Below, in pieces: positions 34,624 through 47,236 of a stretch of DNA of 64,000 nucleotides (positions are counted from its first letter, which is position 1; each line of letters opens with the position of its first letter). The notes beneath the pieces were generated by a model that worked only from the letters and a program-made list of their open reading frames with translations, had not been told where the DNA came from and did not search any database. Location of the stretch: positions 1,800,501 to 1,864,500 of the forward strand of contig OX637291.1 in NCBI GenBank assembly GCA_951799445.1, written 5' to 3'. The stretch is from Pseudisothecium myosuroides (lineage: Eukaryota; Streptophyta; Bryopsida; Hypnales; Lembophyllaceae). Made by a program: the position numbers and the translations under genes.

Positions 34624-35064
34624 ATTGACTTCTTAGCTAGTGTCAATTTGAGTTTGGAGGAAATGGGCTTGAAAAGAAATTGACATTGTTAAAAATTATC
34701 CAATAGCTTTTGCAGTTGAGAAGCCATGCAATTGGTGACCATTGAAGAAAAACCCATCCATTTTTGTGCACTTAAGAAATCATTAATTAGATGAGATTCA
34801 CCTACTAAACAAGGCCATGAGTTCCCCCAAGTTCCCAAATTGTGAAACTCAGCTACAACAATAGTTTGACGTGGCATAGCGACTATCACGTCCAATAATA
34901 ATATTTAATTAATTAATTTAAAAAAATTATATCATTTAAATAATCTAACAGTGGCACTGTTCATTACAGCACGGGGAACAAGGCTGAAATGATTCTCCAG
35001 TGCCCTCGAAAAACATCTAATGCAACCAGGAGCTCCAAAAAATTCCTGAATACTCATACCAACC
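34624..35064. other. Intergenic DNA, nothing recognised
   Basis: AT-rich sequence between the family A copy 3 and the duplicated segment; no gene or terminal repeats seen. Confidence 0.3.
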
Positions 35065-35250
35065 AGAGACAAACACCCTGCCGCTTTACATCTACCTCAC
35101 ACCTTCAGCATCAAAGGTACGTATACTTGAAACCAACAAACATAGAAAACTGACACTGTCTACATGAATTTTACATTAAAGGACATCAAATGCACAGGAA
35201 CAGGACAAAGTGTGGATTTGGGATGCGTTGTGTTGGTTTTATGTATACTG
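35065..35250. repeat. Duplicated segment, copy 2
   Basis: Counterpart of 31463-31760 in direct orientation, with internal deletions relative to it. A plus-strand frame at 35190-35465 crosses it but has no recognisable content. Confidence 0.6.
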
Positions 35251-35457
35251 TAAGTTACTCACCTTCCTTACATTATGGCAATTTCTGGCCTTTTACGTAT
35301 CCTTTGGAAAAAGAGAAAACAAATGCTACGGACCAAGCATTGTTGTATGGTCGTGCTGGTTTTAAAACAACACAAACAAAGATGCCCGCCAAGGTAGAAC
35401 CACCCATACCCCATCACTTAAGGAATTTCAGCCTGACAGATGAGGAGCAGTGTGCGG

Positions 35458-35872
35458 TAAGGTAGGAGGCTCAGAAATGGAGCATCTAAGAGCTGGTCTG
35501 CCTTTTTCATGTATTTCCTTGGACGGGAATATTTTTAGCTCATTTTTCAGACATAGAGAAATTGATGAGGATTCTAACCTAAGTGGTTTCATATTTTTCC
35601 AAGCATTTTTGAATTACTTATGAATTTTCAAACGATTTGGGTCGTAGGTCCCTATTTGTGATCCTAGGTCTTTCATAAACGGTTCACTTGCAATTCTAAA
35701 TAAAATTGGGGAAAGCAAAGAGAATGATTGGCTCTTGAAATTTATATTTGCTTTTTTCCTTGATTCATTCAATGACTATACTAGTCAATTTCAGAACCAA
35801 CTCATGTTCATTTTACGACCATTTATAGGGTCCATTCTTAATGCCCACTCCGTTTTACAACCTCCTATCTTA
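35458..35872. mobile_element. MITE with TAAGGTAGGAGG termini, second copy
   Basis: TAAGGTAGGAGG at the left; the right end, reverse-complemented, is TAAGATAGGAGG. Same termini and the same subterminal ATGGAGC word as the element at 729-1059. Confidence 0.6.
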
Positions 35873-37564
35873 GTGGAATTTTTTTCTCATGTAGAGAGAT
35901 AAGAAATATTGGGACTATGAATTTTTCGTAATTTTATTGCTGAAATTGAAATAACTATGAATTTGGGGAGCCAAAAAGTGTTCCAAACCCATAGCCAATG
36001 TCTAGAGTTTTCTAATTCTACTCATAGCCAAACTACTTTCCTACTTACAAATTCCCGTGCACTTTGGGACATGTGTCATGCATGACCTTATTCATTCCAA
36101 ACTTGAAAAGGAGAAAAACACACATTCCAAGCTTGAGTGCCTTGCCTGGGCTTGAAATAGTGCATCCTATAGGCTGGGCATTGTACCCCGGTTTGGAATG
36201 GGTGGTCCTATCTTAGAAATGGATTTGCAAGCTACAAAGGAGGTAGTTGAATTAGGTGGCAAAGGAGAAGTGGAAAATAAACAAATTAAGGTAATAAAAT
36301 TTGAATTATTTTTATTGGATTTTATTGGCAAGTGAAAGTGGATTCCAATGCACTTTAGCATGCAATAATTATTGGACACCCGTTCAAATAAGTTATGAAA
36401 TTTCAAAGTTGATTCTTTGGTGGTGTATTCAAAATTGACATGATTAGGTTCTATTGGGCTTTCATGAACATTGAGATGTTCTCATTGTACACAACTTGCG
36501 TCATCAATATTTAGATTGTAGTGTTACTTTTTGGTTGAAATGTACGTGTCACATTTTGGATAGTGATGAATAGGGGTGCAAATATCTTTAGTTGGTGCCG
36601 AGAAATATACTTGAGAGAACCAATGAGATCATGGACAAGTTTATTTGGTACACTTTCTTGTAGTTGAGGTCAAGGTTGGTATGTAGAGAGTACAATACGT
36701 AAACTTATACATTGGTAATTTGTATCTTTTGCATATAAATACATGTGCATGTGTTTTAATTTTATTAAGAATCTAAGTCTAGATTGATCCCTTAGTCTTT
36801 ATATGTGGTGAAAGGATTGAATCTTAATTCTAGAGGATGTAGAAATCTTGATAGAATTTGTGAGATTACCATTGTTAAATTAGCATAGTAACAACCTATA
36901 AATTCCAATCTATAATTTTTAAAGAGCACTTCAACCTTAATTTCTTTATCCAAAGATAGATAACTATTGTATTTTACAAATAGTTAATGGACCAATCACA
37001 AGTAGATTGGTCGAGTGTAGAATAAATTTTCATTACATGAACAATTTGTTATAAGAATCCAACTAACTTTCTTTTAGTGAAAGAGTTAGAACTCATATTT
37101 TGAAACAATGCTCTTTTATGGAGATTTTTTCCTATTTTGGAGGTATTATTTTCAAAAGTTGCTACACTTGGAAGAAAAAACTAACTTTCTTGTTGCTATG
37201 TTTTTATCATTTTTAACAAAAATTTATTCCTTATGATTTATATTTATTTAGCCACTATTCATCCACTTTTGACTACCAAATGATATTATTGGTCACTCAA
37301 TGGTCACTATTTTGCATCTCTTGCAAATATTTAAGCATTATTTTGAAGTATCCAACTTGCTTTTCTTCCATTTGTTCCATTGAGTGTGCACAAAGTTTTG
37401 GAGTGTAAAACTAGAGATGCTACAATGTAGCAAAGACTAAGGCAAGGACATTGCCAGGTTAGAGCCACAAGACTTGGTGGATTCTCAGAAAATGATTTCT
37501 AAAGTTGGTAGGAAGAAGTGTTACTTAACCTACATTATCAAGTAAACCCTAGTAAAGCTTTTCA
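35873..37564. other. Intergenic DNA with one dispersed-repeat copy
   Basis: Bases ~36300-36480 match the repeat of IQD intron 4 (ATTCCAATGCACTTTAGCAT, AATAAGTTATGAA, GTATTCAAAATTGAC). The rest is AT-rich and unremarkable. Confidence 0.4.
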
Positions 37565-37568
37565 CTAA

Positions 37569-37897
37569 ATGGCAAATTTCATTAAAATGGCAAATTTCAT
37601 TAAAATGGCAGCATTCCATATGCCATTTTTAGACCGTGCCATTTAGGACAAATTTACATTACTAGCATCTAGGTCATTTAAAGATTTCAAAAATCTAGGA
37701 CTATTGTAGATATCAAACTGTGTGGTATGAAAAATATAGGACTAATACAGATTTCAAATATCTAAGACAATTGTAGATTTCAAAAATCTAGGACAAATAT
37801 AGATTTAGGTACAGATAAAACAATTTAGACTGTGCGGTCTGAATTGTGAAAAGTGTCAAAAGTAAAGGAATACCGCCCTTTTAATGAAATTTGCCAT
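37569..37897. mobile_element. 329-bp MITE, relative of the 153-bp element
   Basis: The termini are ATGGCAAATTTCATTAAAA and its complement, flanked by CTAA on both sides (37565-37568 and 37898-37901). The left terminus is repeated in tandem at once, giving two copies of the GGCAAATTTCATTAAAAT word. The interior holds short tandem units of the form TAGATTTCAAAAATCTAGGAC. Confidence 0.8.
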
Positions 37898-37901
37898 CTA
37901 A

Positions 37902-38788
37902 CAAAAATGGATTTCTGCTTTCTTGGAACTACTTTTATCCTTCCAATAGGCCTCCCCTAAGTCATCCAATGGACACAAACATCTCCAACTTCATCAGAGA
38001 AAGAATGGGGCCTCAAGAGGGCTGCTAGAGCTGGACCAATAATGCAAATAAAAAATTAATTTAAAAAAAATCCCAATCAACCTTAGTGCGCTGATTGTAG
38101 GTTATATTCAGACAGATTCACAAGTGGTGCAAGAACCACGGTAAGAACTAAGAACTCTCTCAATATTGAGAGCAGAATGGACAATGTGCTCAATTTTCTG
38201 ATATGATGTACCGTGTGATTCACTTACTGTTCACTTACAGTGAAATCCCAGTATGACTGTGTGAGTGACAGGGATTTGAACCGTCTGTAAACCAGCCATT
38301 CTTTCAACTCCATTACGTCCTTTAACCTGAAAGAAAAGAATGCACCCAAGTACACTGAACAAGCTTCCAGGGAAAGTTAAGGTTCACGGGTTTACAGATA
38401 AGAAAAAATCTATGAAGTCCCTTGCTACATTAGAACCCAACAATGTTAGTACACCAAGAAAACTCTACCGTCACAGTTGCCTAGAACAGAGAATATAGGC
38501 ATGTATGTCCCTGGCTGTGAGAATTAAGAACTTTCTGTAACCAGCTGCTCTAATCCTTAGAAATGCACCAATTTGTACACAGACTGTCTACAAGCCGCTA
38601 CACAACCAACCATTCAGTTTTATTAGCTCTGCAGAGACGTGTAAGTCTTTCCACACCCGAAATCGAAGCAATAGGTGAGTCACGGTTGAATCCCCTTGCT
38701 AGCAAACTTTGAGTGTTCCTCTGGATGAATCTGATGAATATCCTAATTGTGAGAGGTTGGCCTTCTTGGCCCAAATCTGTGATTCTAG
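37902..38788. other. Intergenic DNA, nothing recognised
   Basis: 3' flank of the kinase pseudogene. A GGTTCAAATCCC-like word on the minus strand near 38270 does not fold as a tRNA. Confidence 0.35.
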
Positions 38789-39960
38789 TCAATAAGGAGA
38801 CGAATCTAGAAGAGAATCCAGCTCACGATGTATTTCCTGTATACTCGGTCGTTTCTCCATCTGCTGAACCCTGCATAATGGACAAATCAACACAGTAACC
38901 AAGATATGGTCAGTCGATGAATGCCTAACAGGGTTCAATGAACATCAAGAGAAGACTTCCGATTTGACCACTTTTAATTACATACAATAAAAAGAAGGAC
39001 GGCAGAACTGCGAGACCGTACTCGATCTGTCCCAATGAGAGCTTCAATGATCGATTTATCCTACGATTAGCGAGGGCGCAATATTTGTGTCAAACTGGTG
39101 TCACTACAATGAGGGACAGAAAGAGCCAATTAAGAAGAAAAACTGGACTTCAGGAGAGGCAATCCACACGGGATGATGAAGTTGAAGGATGTTACCTGTG
39201 CGCACCGATTTACCCTTCTCATCAATTTTTCAGCCGTCTTCTGATGAAAACCAGAAATTGACCCAGCTCCTCAAAGAGCTCGGCGTCTCGGCGTCCATCT
39301 GCCCAGTTGAGGCAAAACGGAACCTCGCGTTGTCGCCCGCGTTGCGGAGCCACTGACGAGTTCTTCGTCCTCGAATAATCTCCAGCAATACAACTCCGAA
39401 ACTGAAAACATCCGACCTCACTGAGTTTATTCCAATGAAACCTCGGGAGCCATATATCCAAATGTTCCCCCTCCACGCGCAGTATGAGTCTGCAAATTCA
39501 ACCTTGTCATAAAACACTGACACGTACACATGATGCAATCATAAACAAAATTGAAGAAAGCGCATGCATGTGAATCGTTCCTTAAATGCGAAAAGCTGGG
39601 AACTCAGGTGATATAACAACAAACGTAGTAGTAGTACCGTGCTGTGGTTGTCTTTGGAAATGATCCTTGCCAAGCCAAAATCTGCAAGCTTGGCTTCAAA
39701 GGAATCACTCATCAGGATGTTAGCAGGCTTGTTCCATGAGTGCTTGCGTTGCCAATTCCGCGTCCTTAATGTAGGAAAAGGCGTTTCTCTCCTTGATCTC
39801 GGTGAAGTTAACAAACTGAAAATTGTCGAACACTCGAGTGGGCAAGGAATCATGCCGAGAGCGGCGCATCATCTTCGTCGGTCCGTCACCCACACTGTAC
39901 CGACAAGAATGATGGACAATGCAGAGTGGCTTGCAGCGACGATGACCTCCGCAGTACGTC
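38789..39960 (-). pseudogene. Receptor-like kinase pseudogene, frameshifted and lacking most of the kinase N-lobe
   Basis: Pieces in kinase order on the minus strand: a hydrophobic span (VIVAASHSALSIILVGTVWV, ~39895-39955) followed by basic residues; NKPANILMSDSFEAKLADFG with LAR (39638-39733, DFG intact, HRD region decayed to HSWN); GTFGYMAPE (~39430-39475); SDVFSFGVVLLEIIRGRR (39359-39415); and a terminal exon VQQMEKRPSIQEIHREL ending in TGA (38789-38870). The APE and SDVFSFG segments lie in different frames with stops between them. Subdomains I to V with the ATP-binding lysine are absent between the juxtamembrane piece and the catalytic loop. This was a membrane serine/threonine receptor-like kinase and is now broken, unless the assembly has errors. 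The ectodomain type is unknown; frames to ~41020 may be its remains. Confidence 0.8.
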
Positions 39961-42900
39961 GCTTCCTCAACTTCACACTGGATCTCTCCGTCTACGACAC
40001 CACGTCACAGACATGGATGCATGTAAGTAATGAGCTATGATAACATGAAACGAGAGCTTGGAACATTATGAGAAATAAACATTGATCGAGCCACGGCAGT
40101 GGCAAGCTAAGGGATAATTATACATAAATTCCCTTGAATGGTTACTAATAATCCCACAGGAGAATTCATTCCGATCCATTCCGTGCGTGTCCTAGCGTAT
40201 CCTCGTGTATAGTATATGTCCTGCTCTATTGTCACTGGACATCAATCGACTAGCGGTATGTAATTCTTCCGACATTCCAAAGATGAAATTCTCCCCTGTT
40301 TTAAGAATAAATATGGAGACAAGACACGGTCGAATTATATATCTAGTAGGTTCGAAAACTTGCACACGTACGTACCAGCGATGATGACAAGGATGTGGTG
40401 CTTTCCCCCACTGTCGTCCACAATATTTATCCACCGCGACGCTGAAGATCGGTTCAAACGGAGTGGGTCCATCCAGCTTCAGAAGCGCGCGGCACCATCG
40501 CTTTGTATCGGGTGAGAGCTTCCTCCAGGCCGCGGCAAGCTAGGGCTGTGATCCAAATTGAAACTGAACACCTGCCTGTCCTTCGTGGTGCATGCTATCC
40601 CCGTAGCTAAAGCAAGGGATGCGAGCGTCTTAGTCAAACCAGAACAAAGTGCTGAAGATGATATGTGCTGAGAGTCTCCTCGTACGGGTTGGGCTTCTCC
40701 CCCAAGCTGCAAAGTGTGCAAGTTGAGGCCCTCAAACGAACGCTTGATCACCCCGAAGCCTGTGAATCTATGACTGCGAGTGCAGAACGTACCATCGACA
40801 GCACCCCTCCACTGGACTGCTATAATTATGGTTAACTCAGCTCGACGCGGCGCTCATCCACCTGATCAGTTCCAGGATCGAAAATACAGTATTTGAAGGA
40901 AATGTCTGTACTGCCGTGGTGAATCGGTCAAGAGCGTCGACGTCGAGCGTCACGAGCGCCACACATTGACTTGATCGATCGACCCCAGGGAGTTGTCTTA
41001 AACTTGGCTTGAGCTTCATTTTTTTTTAATACCAGAAGGGACAAGAGCATTACTAAACTTTGACTTTGAGGGCTGGTTCGGTTCGCACGACGTCCAAGTC
41101 CCACCGAATTCTAATAGGTGGAGAACTAAAACATTGACGGGACTTAGGATTTCACACTGAGATATCAGCGCCTAATTGTGAATTGTTTGGAGAACTGTGC
41201 CACCTAAAATGTACATCCTCCATATACGAGAGCCTAGGATCGAATTTAGGCACACCTATTTTCAGTACTTTGAATATTCTTAGTATATTCCTATAGAGTT
41301 CAAAAAATGGATTTGAAGAGTATCCCCGAGAGTATCTAGTCTAATCCCTTTTCAACTATCAACAAGATCCGGTGGCAACAAAAAAATTCTAGTTCAATAA
41401 CTGGAACCATGCTCAATCCCACCCTGAAACCTTGTCAGACGCATTTAGGTGGTGTTGCGTTATGTCCCAAGTGAGAATTGTCTGCAAATGGCATACTTAG
41501 AAAACATTGGAGACAGGGCTGTGGCACACGTTGAATTTGACGATGTCATCCATTTTTCAACCATTTTTCTTAGAATTGAAGTAGCTGGTCCCTAAATACG
41601 GTTAGATTCTGACAAAACTTCACCGAAAAGAGTATAGTTGGTGCATTTCCTCCAGGAAGGCTATGAACTCAATTTCTGCGCAAGGATTCTCTCCACAACA
41701 ACTGCGAACTCACTTCAAACATCATCCCTAGCTAGTTGGGATTTTCGCTGTATATATTCGTTGCGTAATATCTCTGAGAGTTTACTCCGTTCACGATTCC
41801 TGCAATACAACTCATAGAATCCCTACCTGCTTTTTTTCACTTTGGAGAAGTAGCTAGCCCTGTTTCTTTAATACTCGGGCCATATTTGGGCGATACTTGG
41901 TAATATCTATATGAGATCTGAGTACCACGTAGGTGATACGCACTATTTTATTTCGGGACTCAGAATTCACAAGAGGTTAGTGACACAAATAGTTTTTTGT
42001 CAAAAAGAGTGTGGTGCAAGAGGCCGAAGATTTGTTCAACTGGATGAGTCTACCGACTGCGTTCATCCTCCCATACGATTTGGTGATTGTGGTGCAGCTG
42101 GTCTGACACTTCCGACTCATGGTAGGGCCATTTGAGGCATTATAGACTTGCTGCTAGACATCAACCATGGATACTTTTGACTAAAATACGGAGTAAATCA
42201 AAGCTGTCACTTCTTTCTTATGAGGTTTCGTATGTTGCCGCCTTGTATGTTCTGTGTGTCTGGACTTTCCAAGGTAGGATGAGTTCTCCAAGTCACCCTG
42301 GAGGCCAGCCTATGCAGATAATTGAGATTACTGGAGATATCTAACATAAGGCGGTAACATTTTTCCGAAGAAAGGATCACGTGGCATCATCTGATATATC
42401 AACATACCAGCGGAAATGTCATGGGGAAATTCACTTTGACAGTAAATAATTCCCAAACCTACATAGAAATGGCTCCGCATCTTCGTCTGTTTAAGGGTAT
42501 TTCTTTCGGAAATTGGAGATTTCAGGTCGAGTTTGGTTTGAAGTTCCTGTACTTTTTTCTTGAAAGGACTTTCAATATGCTATGACTGTCAGTAAGGAAT
42601 TCCGTTCCTACATGATGCACTACAATTGGTTCCCACCACACATTTTGCCATGGTTTGCCTACATTCAAAGACGGCTCTCTATCTAATCACCCCGTTCTTG
42701 AGCCAATTGAAAGACCATCATCCTTGTGGGAAGAAACCATGCGTAGGCATAGCATGAAGAGTATACGATGAAGGGTACATCGGAGAGGATGGTGGACGAA
42801 CCAACTCAATGAGTAGGAAAGAATGGACAACTTGTAGGAGCCAATAACACTATCTTCGTGACAGTGGAAACACAGAGACGCTGCAGTGAAATGATCATTG

Positions 42901-43418
42901 ACAACATATTCCACTGGTGTTCGTATTCCACTGAACAACTTTAAGCATAACATTCCAGTTCCCTTTACTGTAGCCAGTGATCACGACTCTTCCAATCTTT
43001 ATCGCTAACTTACACTCAAATCCTCCTCATCTCTACTCTACTAATTTCAGAAACCACACTAAAAACCTACACATCGAAAACCCCAGTGTATGCACAATAT
43101 ATATACCGGTGCTCTAATCTACGATGCGCATAGAATTCATACGCGCACCAATATCAAACCAATACTTTAAAAAGATTGCTACCGTCAATTCCGTGAAACT
43201 GGCGGTTCTTCATGCGCCATTTGACATTTTCATTAGCTTCTTCTGCGGATAAAAATGCAAATTAGTATGTAAACTAATTCCATTTCATCCACAACATTAA
43301 GCACCGCTAGGATTTCCATCCCATATCCTCCAAATCCCTGATTCCTTCATTTCCTTCCTTCCTCAGGGCTCATCATGCCATGCCAATTCAATGGAATTAA
43401 CGAAATTGAAGTCTACTC
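39961..43418. other. Intergenic DNA, possible decayed kinase ectodomain
   Basis: A moderately GC-rich block (40380-41020, minus strand) has short open pieces such as PFEPIFSVAVDKYCGRQWG ending at a GTACG donor-like site. They lie where the receptor ectodomain would be expected but I cannot assign a domain. From 41020 to 43418 no gene is supported. Confidence 0.35.
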
Positions 43419-45542
43419 CTAATCCAATTTCTTCAACACCCGACTGGGCCATTTCAGAATCCCCGCTTCCCAGAACCCTCCACTATTAACATACGTCCTT
43501 TGCAACCACCTGTCCTTCCCATCATATTTCGCCTCATACGGAGCCCTCCCATGCCCGGTTTTCCTTTGATTCAGCAACAACACGTCCCCAGTTCCCAGCC
43601 ACACACCCTGCGCCAAACTTGCAGCCAACTCTTTCACTCGCTTGTAAGCAGCTTTCACTTCGTCGCTTCCATGCACGTGGTCGTCAAAGTTCGTCATACC
43701 AGGGAGCTTCTCCTCGAAGAGGTTGATCTGGGGGTGAGATTCGGAGCCTTCGATCACGTGCCGTGAGAATTGCGTCTGGAAGATTTTCCATGTGATTTTC
43801 TCGGTGCGGAGGAGGTGGATGTCGGAGGGGGAGAGGTGTTGGTAGAGAAGACGGTGGTCGCATAGGAGAGTCTTGCCGGCTTGGTTTAGGGCGCCGCGGA
43901 TGCCGATGAAGACGATCACGTTGCAGAACACCTGGGGCTTCGCTTGGAAGAAGTCCACGTGAATGTCGAGGAGCTTGCTGCTGCCTTCTGCGCCTACCTG
44001 CAAGGGCCAAATTGGAGCAATGGAAATTAAAGGGTAGATCAGAACAGCAATTTCGTTAAATTGGCGATATTCTGGCGTCAAAAATTGTGATACATGTGTA
44101 AAGAAAGGTCTAAGGCACCTTAATTTTTTTGCTAATATCTTTGAATAAATGTAGTGCTCACCTCAATTTCATTAACTGAAGTTGGTCATAAAGAAAAATC
44201 ATCTTTTCAAGACTCAAGAAATTAACGCTTTGGATGAGAGAACATATTCAGCACCCAGAATATTTGGACAACACAATGACCTGAAACATTCTATTCAGCA
44301 TCCAGAATATGAATGTTGAAACGCTGAAGGGTTAATCCGTGTTGAAACTCCTAATTAGAGCCAGATACTTGATGAACCATGTGAAGGCCCCAACGAAACT
44401 GGAACCCAGAAATGACCTAATTTAAGATGCTAACAACCACCTCTTTACGACAAGGCATTTCCAAAAGAAAGTGAGGCACATACGAGCCCTAAAGAAGGTA
44501 CTGCACCCTCTCTACGAAAAAGGATTACCAGAACCGTAAACCCTCCAAGGAACTTACATTAGCACAATTATCCAACGAGGTTCCATTAACCATACACTAC
44601 ATTACAGGCTCCAGGCTCCATTGACCATACAGTTGACCATCGGTAAAGTGCCAAAAAGCTTATTGTATGGACATTTAATTTCTTACAATGGATTTTTAGC
44701 TTGACACAAAATAAAAGTGCAAATTTTTTTTAGATTGTTGCAAGGAAAGGTTCAAAGTTCACTTGTATGGAGATTGAAACCCCACCCTTCCTGACTGACT
44801 GCAGTGGTGAATGGAGACTTTACATTACACGGCTAATTCCTACCAGTTGTGCAACAAGTTGGAGACACGGGCAATCGAGACTCACTTGATCCACTTTGTC
44901 CGCAGTCGTATAAATCTGTCGCACAAGCACACTCGGCCCTTGCGAATTCCCTGCCAAATACGCCAACGTGAACACCTGGCCAACAATTCTCGAAATGCCA
45001 ATCAGCCACGTCTCGCTCATGTACCTCCCGACCTTGTGGCTTGCCACCTCCGGCTGCGTGGGCGGCAAGTCGCGGTCAACTGGCAAGCCGCGGACCACGA
45101 TTGCCGGCAGCTGATTAGGGTCATGAATGAAACGCTCCAGACGAGAGACCAGCTTTTCAGGCAACCAGCGCCGCACCAAAGCGTGAGCCGAGCTCACATA
45201 ATCCTCCAGCTTGTGATCGTCCAAGGTGGTGGACAAATCCGATGGCCACGAAGCCGCCACGCGATTGTAATCTGATTCAAATCCAGATAGGGACTCTGCG
45301 GGGATACAAACTTCCAACACAGTTGGGGGGTCGAGGTCCACCGCGGGCGAAGACCGAGCTTGGTCCATTTGTAAGCTCATGGAAACAGACCCACGCGGAC
45401 GCCGAATCGAAGGGGCGAACGAGGAGAATTTCTTCGAGGGGGGATGCGAGAGCGAGGCGACTTGACTGAGGTTCGAAAGCTTGGTATTCGAGGGGCTTGT
45501 GAGGTTGCACCTCAACAAGCACGGTGAAGACAGCATCGCCAT
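43419..45542 (-). CDS. AsnO/clavaminate-synthase-like Fe(II)/2OG oxygenase, probable plastid protein, two exons
   Basis: Exons 44886-45542 and 43419-43997 join in frame (GT-AG, phase 0) to 411 residues. The first ~55 residues (MAMLSSPCLLRCNLTSPSNT onward) are Ser/Lys/Arg-rich and nearly lack acidic residues, like a chloroplast transit peptide. The catalytic part resembles the TauD/AsnO group: LPAIVVRGLPVDRDLPPTQ near the start of the fold, H232-x-D234 (DIHVDF) and distal H368 (KTGHGRAPYE) as iron ligands, and R386 in DRWLQRTYV as the probable 2-oxoglutarate anchor. In bacteria this group hydroxylates free or carrier-bound asparagine/arginine and makes clavaminate; the plant substrate is unknown. 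It belongs to a different branch from the DOXC enzyme at 2668-5914. The first in-frame ATG is at 45542. The intron is large (888 bp). No damage is seen. Confidence 0.9.
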
Positions 45543-46640
45543 TGCCACAACCCAAACACTTCCCACCTCGCACTTTCTCTTGTACACTCTGCCCGTGTCC
45601 ACTCACAAAACTCCAACCACAAATCTCCAGCAGCCTGCAATCTGTAATATCAGCGCTAAAGTAAGCTTATGAAATTTTATATCGGCACCACAGCTAGTGG
45701 CATACGACTTCGACTCAAACAGACCCGGCATTGCTCGATTGGGTGCCGAAAGAACCAGGCCTCAAACTTCCACCACAAAAAACTGGAAATGAGTGTGAGA
45801 CTGTGAGCCAACGCAGCACAAGCACCACGAGGCAAAAGTAAAGCACAAAACGACGACAATTGCACCGACCAGGCGGCGAAGAAGAATCAAAATTTTTCAA
45901 GCCCAATGGTTTTGGAAAGTAACAAGCCACTTTGCTGAATCCAAGGATTAGTAAGCCTAAAGAAAGTGAAAATGTTGGAAAAGCTACTTGTATACCGTAC
46001 GTTGGGGTCAGGTTCGTAAGACCCCATACGAAATAATTTCTTTTTGGCCAAATACCCACTTCGTTATTCAATTTTAGAATTTATAAATTTTCGTTCTATT
46101 TTATACTGAATTATTCGCGGACTTTAGTGCAAAGCACTATAGCTTAACTACACTACACTGCCACTAGTTCCACTTTTAATTAATTTTGTGGGACCACATG
46201 TGGGTCTTCCATATTTTGAGGTGGCTTTACTCAACGTTCACTGAAGACTCTGATATTTTGGATTTAATGGCCAATTTATCAGCATAAATATAATGCTATA
46301 CACTATAGTTGTATAGTTGTATGTTATGCCATTCAATTATGTATTCCTTAAATTTTTTTATATTTATAAAGCAATCATTTTTGTATGCATGTTATTTTTC
46401 ATTTTTCATTTTTCATCATTTTTTTCAAATTTCATTTTATTTCCATGAATATTTTCTACAATGTTCATATACACCGTGTTATAATTTTTGAAAATTTCAT
46501 TTCATGCCCTACTTATTTTTATTTTTATTTATTTTTTAACGAATCTGACCCGAGCGTAGGGTAGTACAGCTTGATCCTACTGTAGGACATGTCCACTCAA
46601 TGTTGTTCTTTTGGACGAGGCTCCGCACTCTCTGAGAGGT
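45543..46640. other. 5' flank of the AsnO-like gene; AT-rich DNA
   Basis: Presumed promoter and 5' UTR next to the start codon, then AT-rich DNA. A short (CATTTTT)n run lies at ~46398-46425. No gene supported. Confidence 0.4.
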
Positions 46641-46828
46641 TTGAGAGAACCTCTCTAAGTTGATAGAGTTGGGACCGGTCTGACACATTGAGTTAGAGAG
46701 GTTGTTACATTAGGGAGGGTCATCATGTTCGTATGTGGTTCATATTGTTAAGTTGGGACCGGCAATCAATACTTCCTGACAACACTTTATTGACTTGGAG
46801 GGGATCAACTTAGAGAGGTTCTACTGTA
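46641..46828. mobile_element. pogo/Emigrant-like MITE
   Basis: The right end, reverse-complemented, reads TACAGTAGAACCTCTCTAAG, close to the CAGTARAACCTCTATAAATT ends of plant pogo-related Lemi1/Emigrant elements. The left end has the matching AGAACCTCTCTAAGTTGAT in direct orientation, and GTTGGGACCGG occurs twice inside. TA target duplication is consistent with the right edge only. The leftmost bases are diverged. Confidence 0.6.
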
Positions 46829-47236
46829 AAAAGCTCCATCCCTCCGTATTTGCACGAGTGCTCTGAAGGCTTGTGGCGGAATTCAAGTTCATTCTTCTGG
46901 CTTTAAAGCAAAGTGAAAAATAATTACTTAATTGAAAGTGCAATGAAGAAAACCATTTAACTTCCAAGAATATTTGAAGGGTTGCCGAAAGTTATAAGAA
47001 AAATTATTTAATAATTACATAATAACTTATTAATAAAAAAATGAACCATCGAACTAGTCTTTCCTTATTTTTAATAATTATTCGGCAAAAATACACCCAA
47101 AGATGACTTTAGGCTATGGTGTACTCCACAAGAAGAGCCTAGACAATTAGACAAGTTTCTGGGAGTGGAGAAGGTACACCAATGCATAATATGCAGATAA
47201 GCTCGGTCATAGGTTAGAGCATCTGCACTACGCTAC
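46829..47236. other. Intergenic DNA, nothing recognised
   Basis: AT-rich spacer between the pogo-like MITE and family A copy 4. Confidence 0.3.

Noticed and set aside
35190..35465. 91-codon plus-strand frame
   Set aside because: Overlaps a duplicated repeat and runs into a MITE terminus; no recognisable protein.
38240..38300. tRNA suggested by GGTTCAAATCCC on the minus strand
   Set aside because: The flanking bases do not form the T-arm stem, and no D-arm or acceptor stem can be paired.
40192..41019. Minus-strand frames as a separate gene
   Set aside because: Short, in different frames, no clear domain; at best remnants of the kinase ectodomain.
42687..42953. Minus-strand frame with hydrophobic and Cys-rich content
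   Set aside because: No ATG-led family match and no exon partners; hydrophobic bias is expected by chance in AT-rich DNA.
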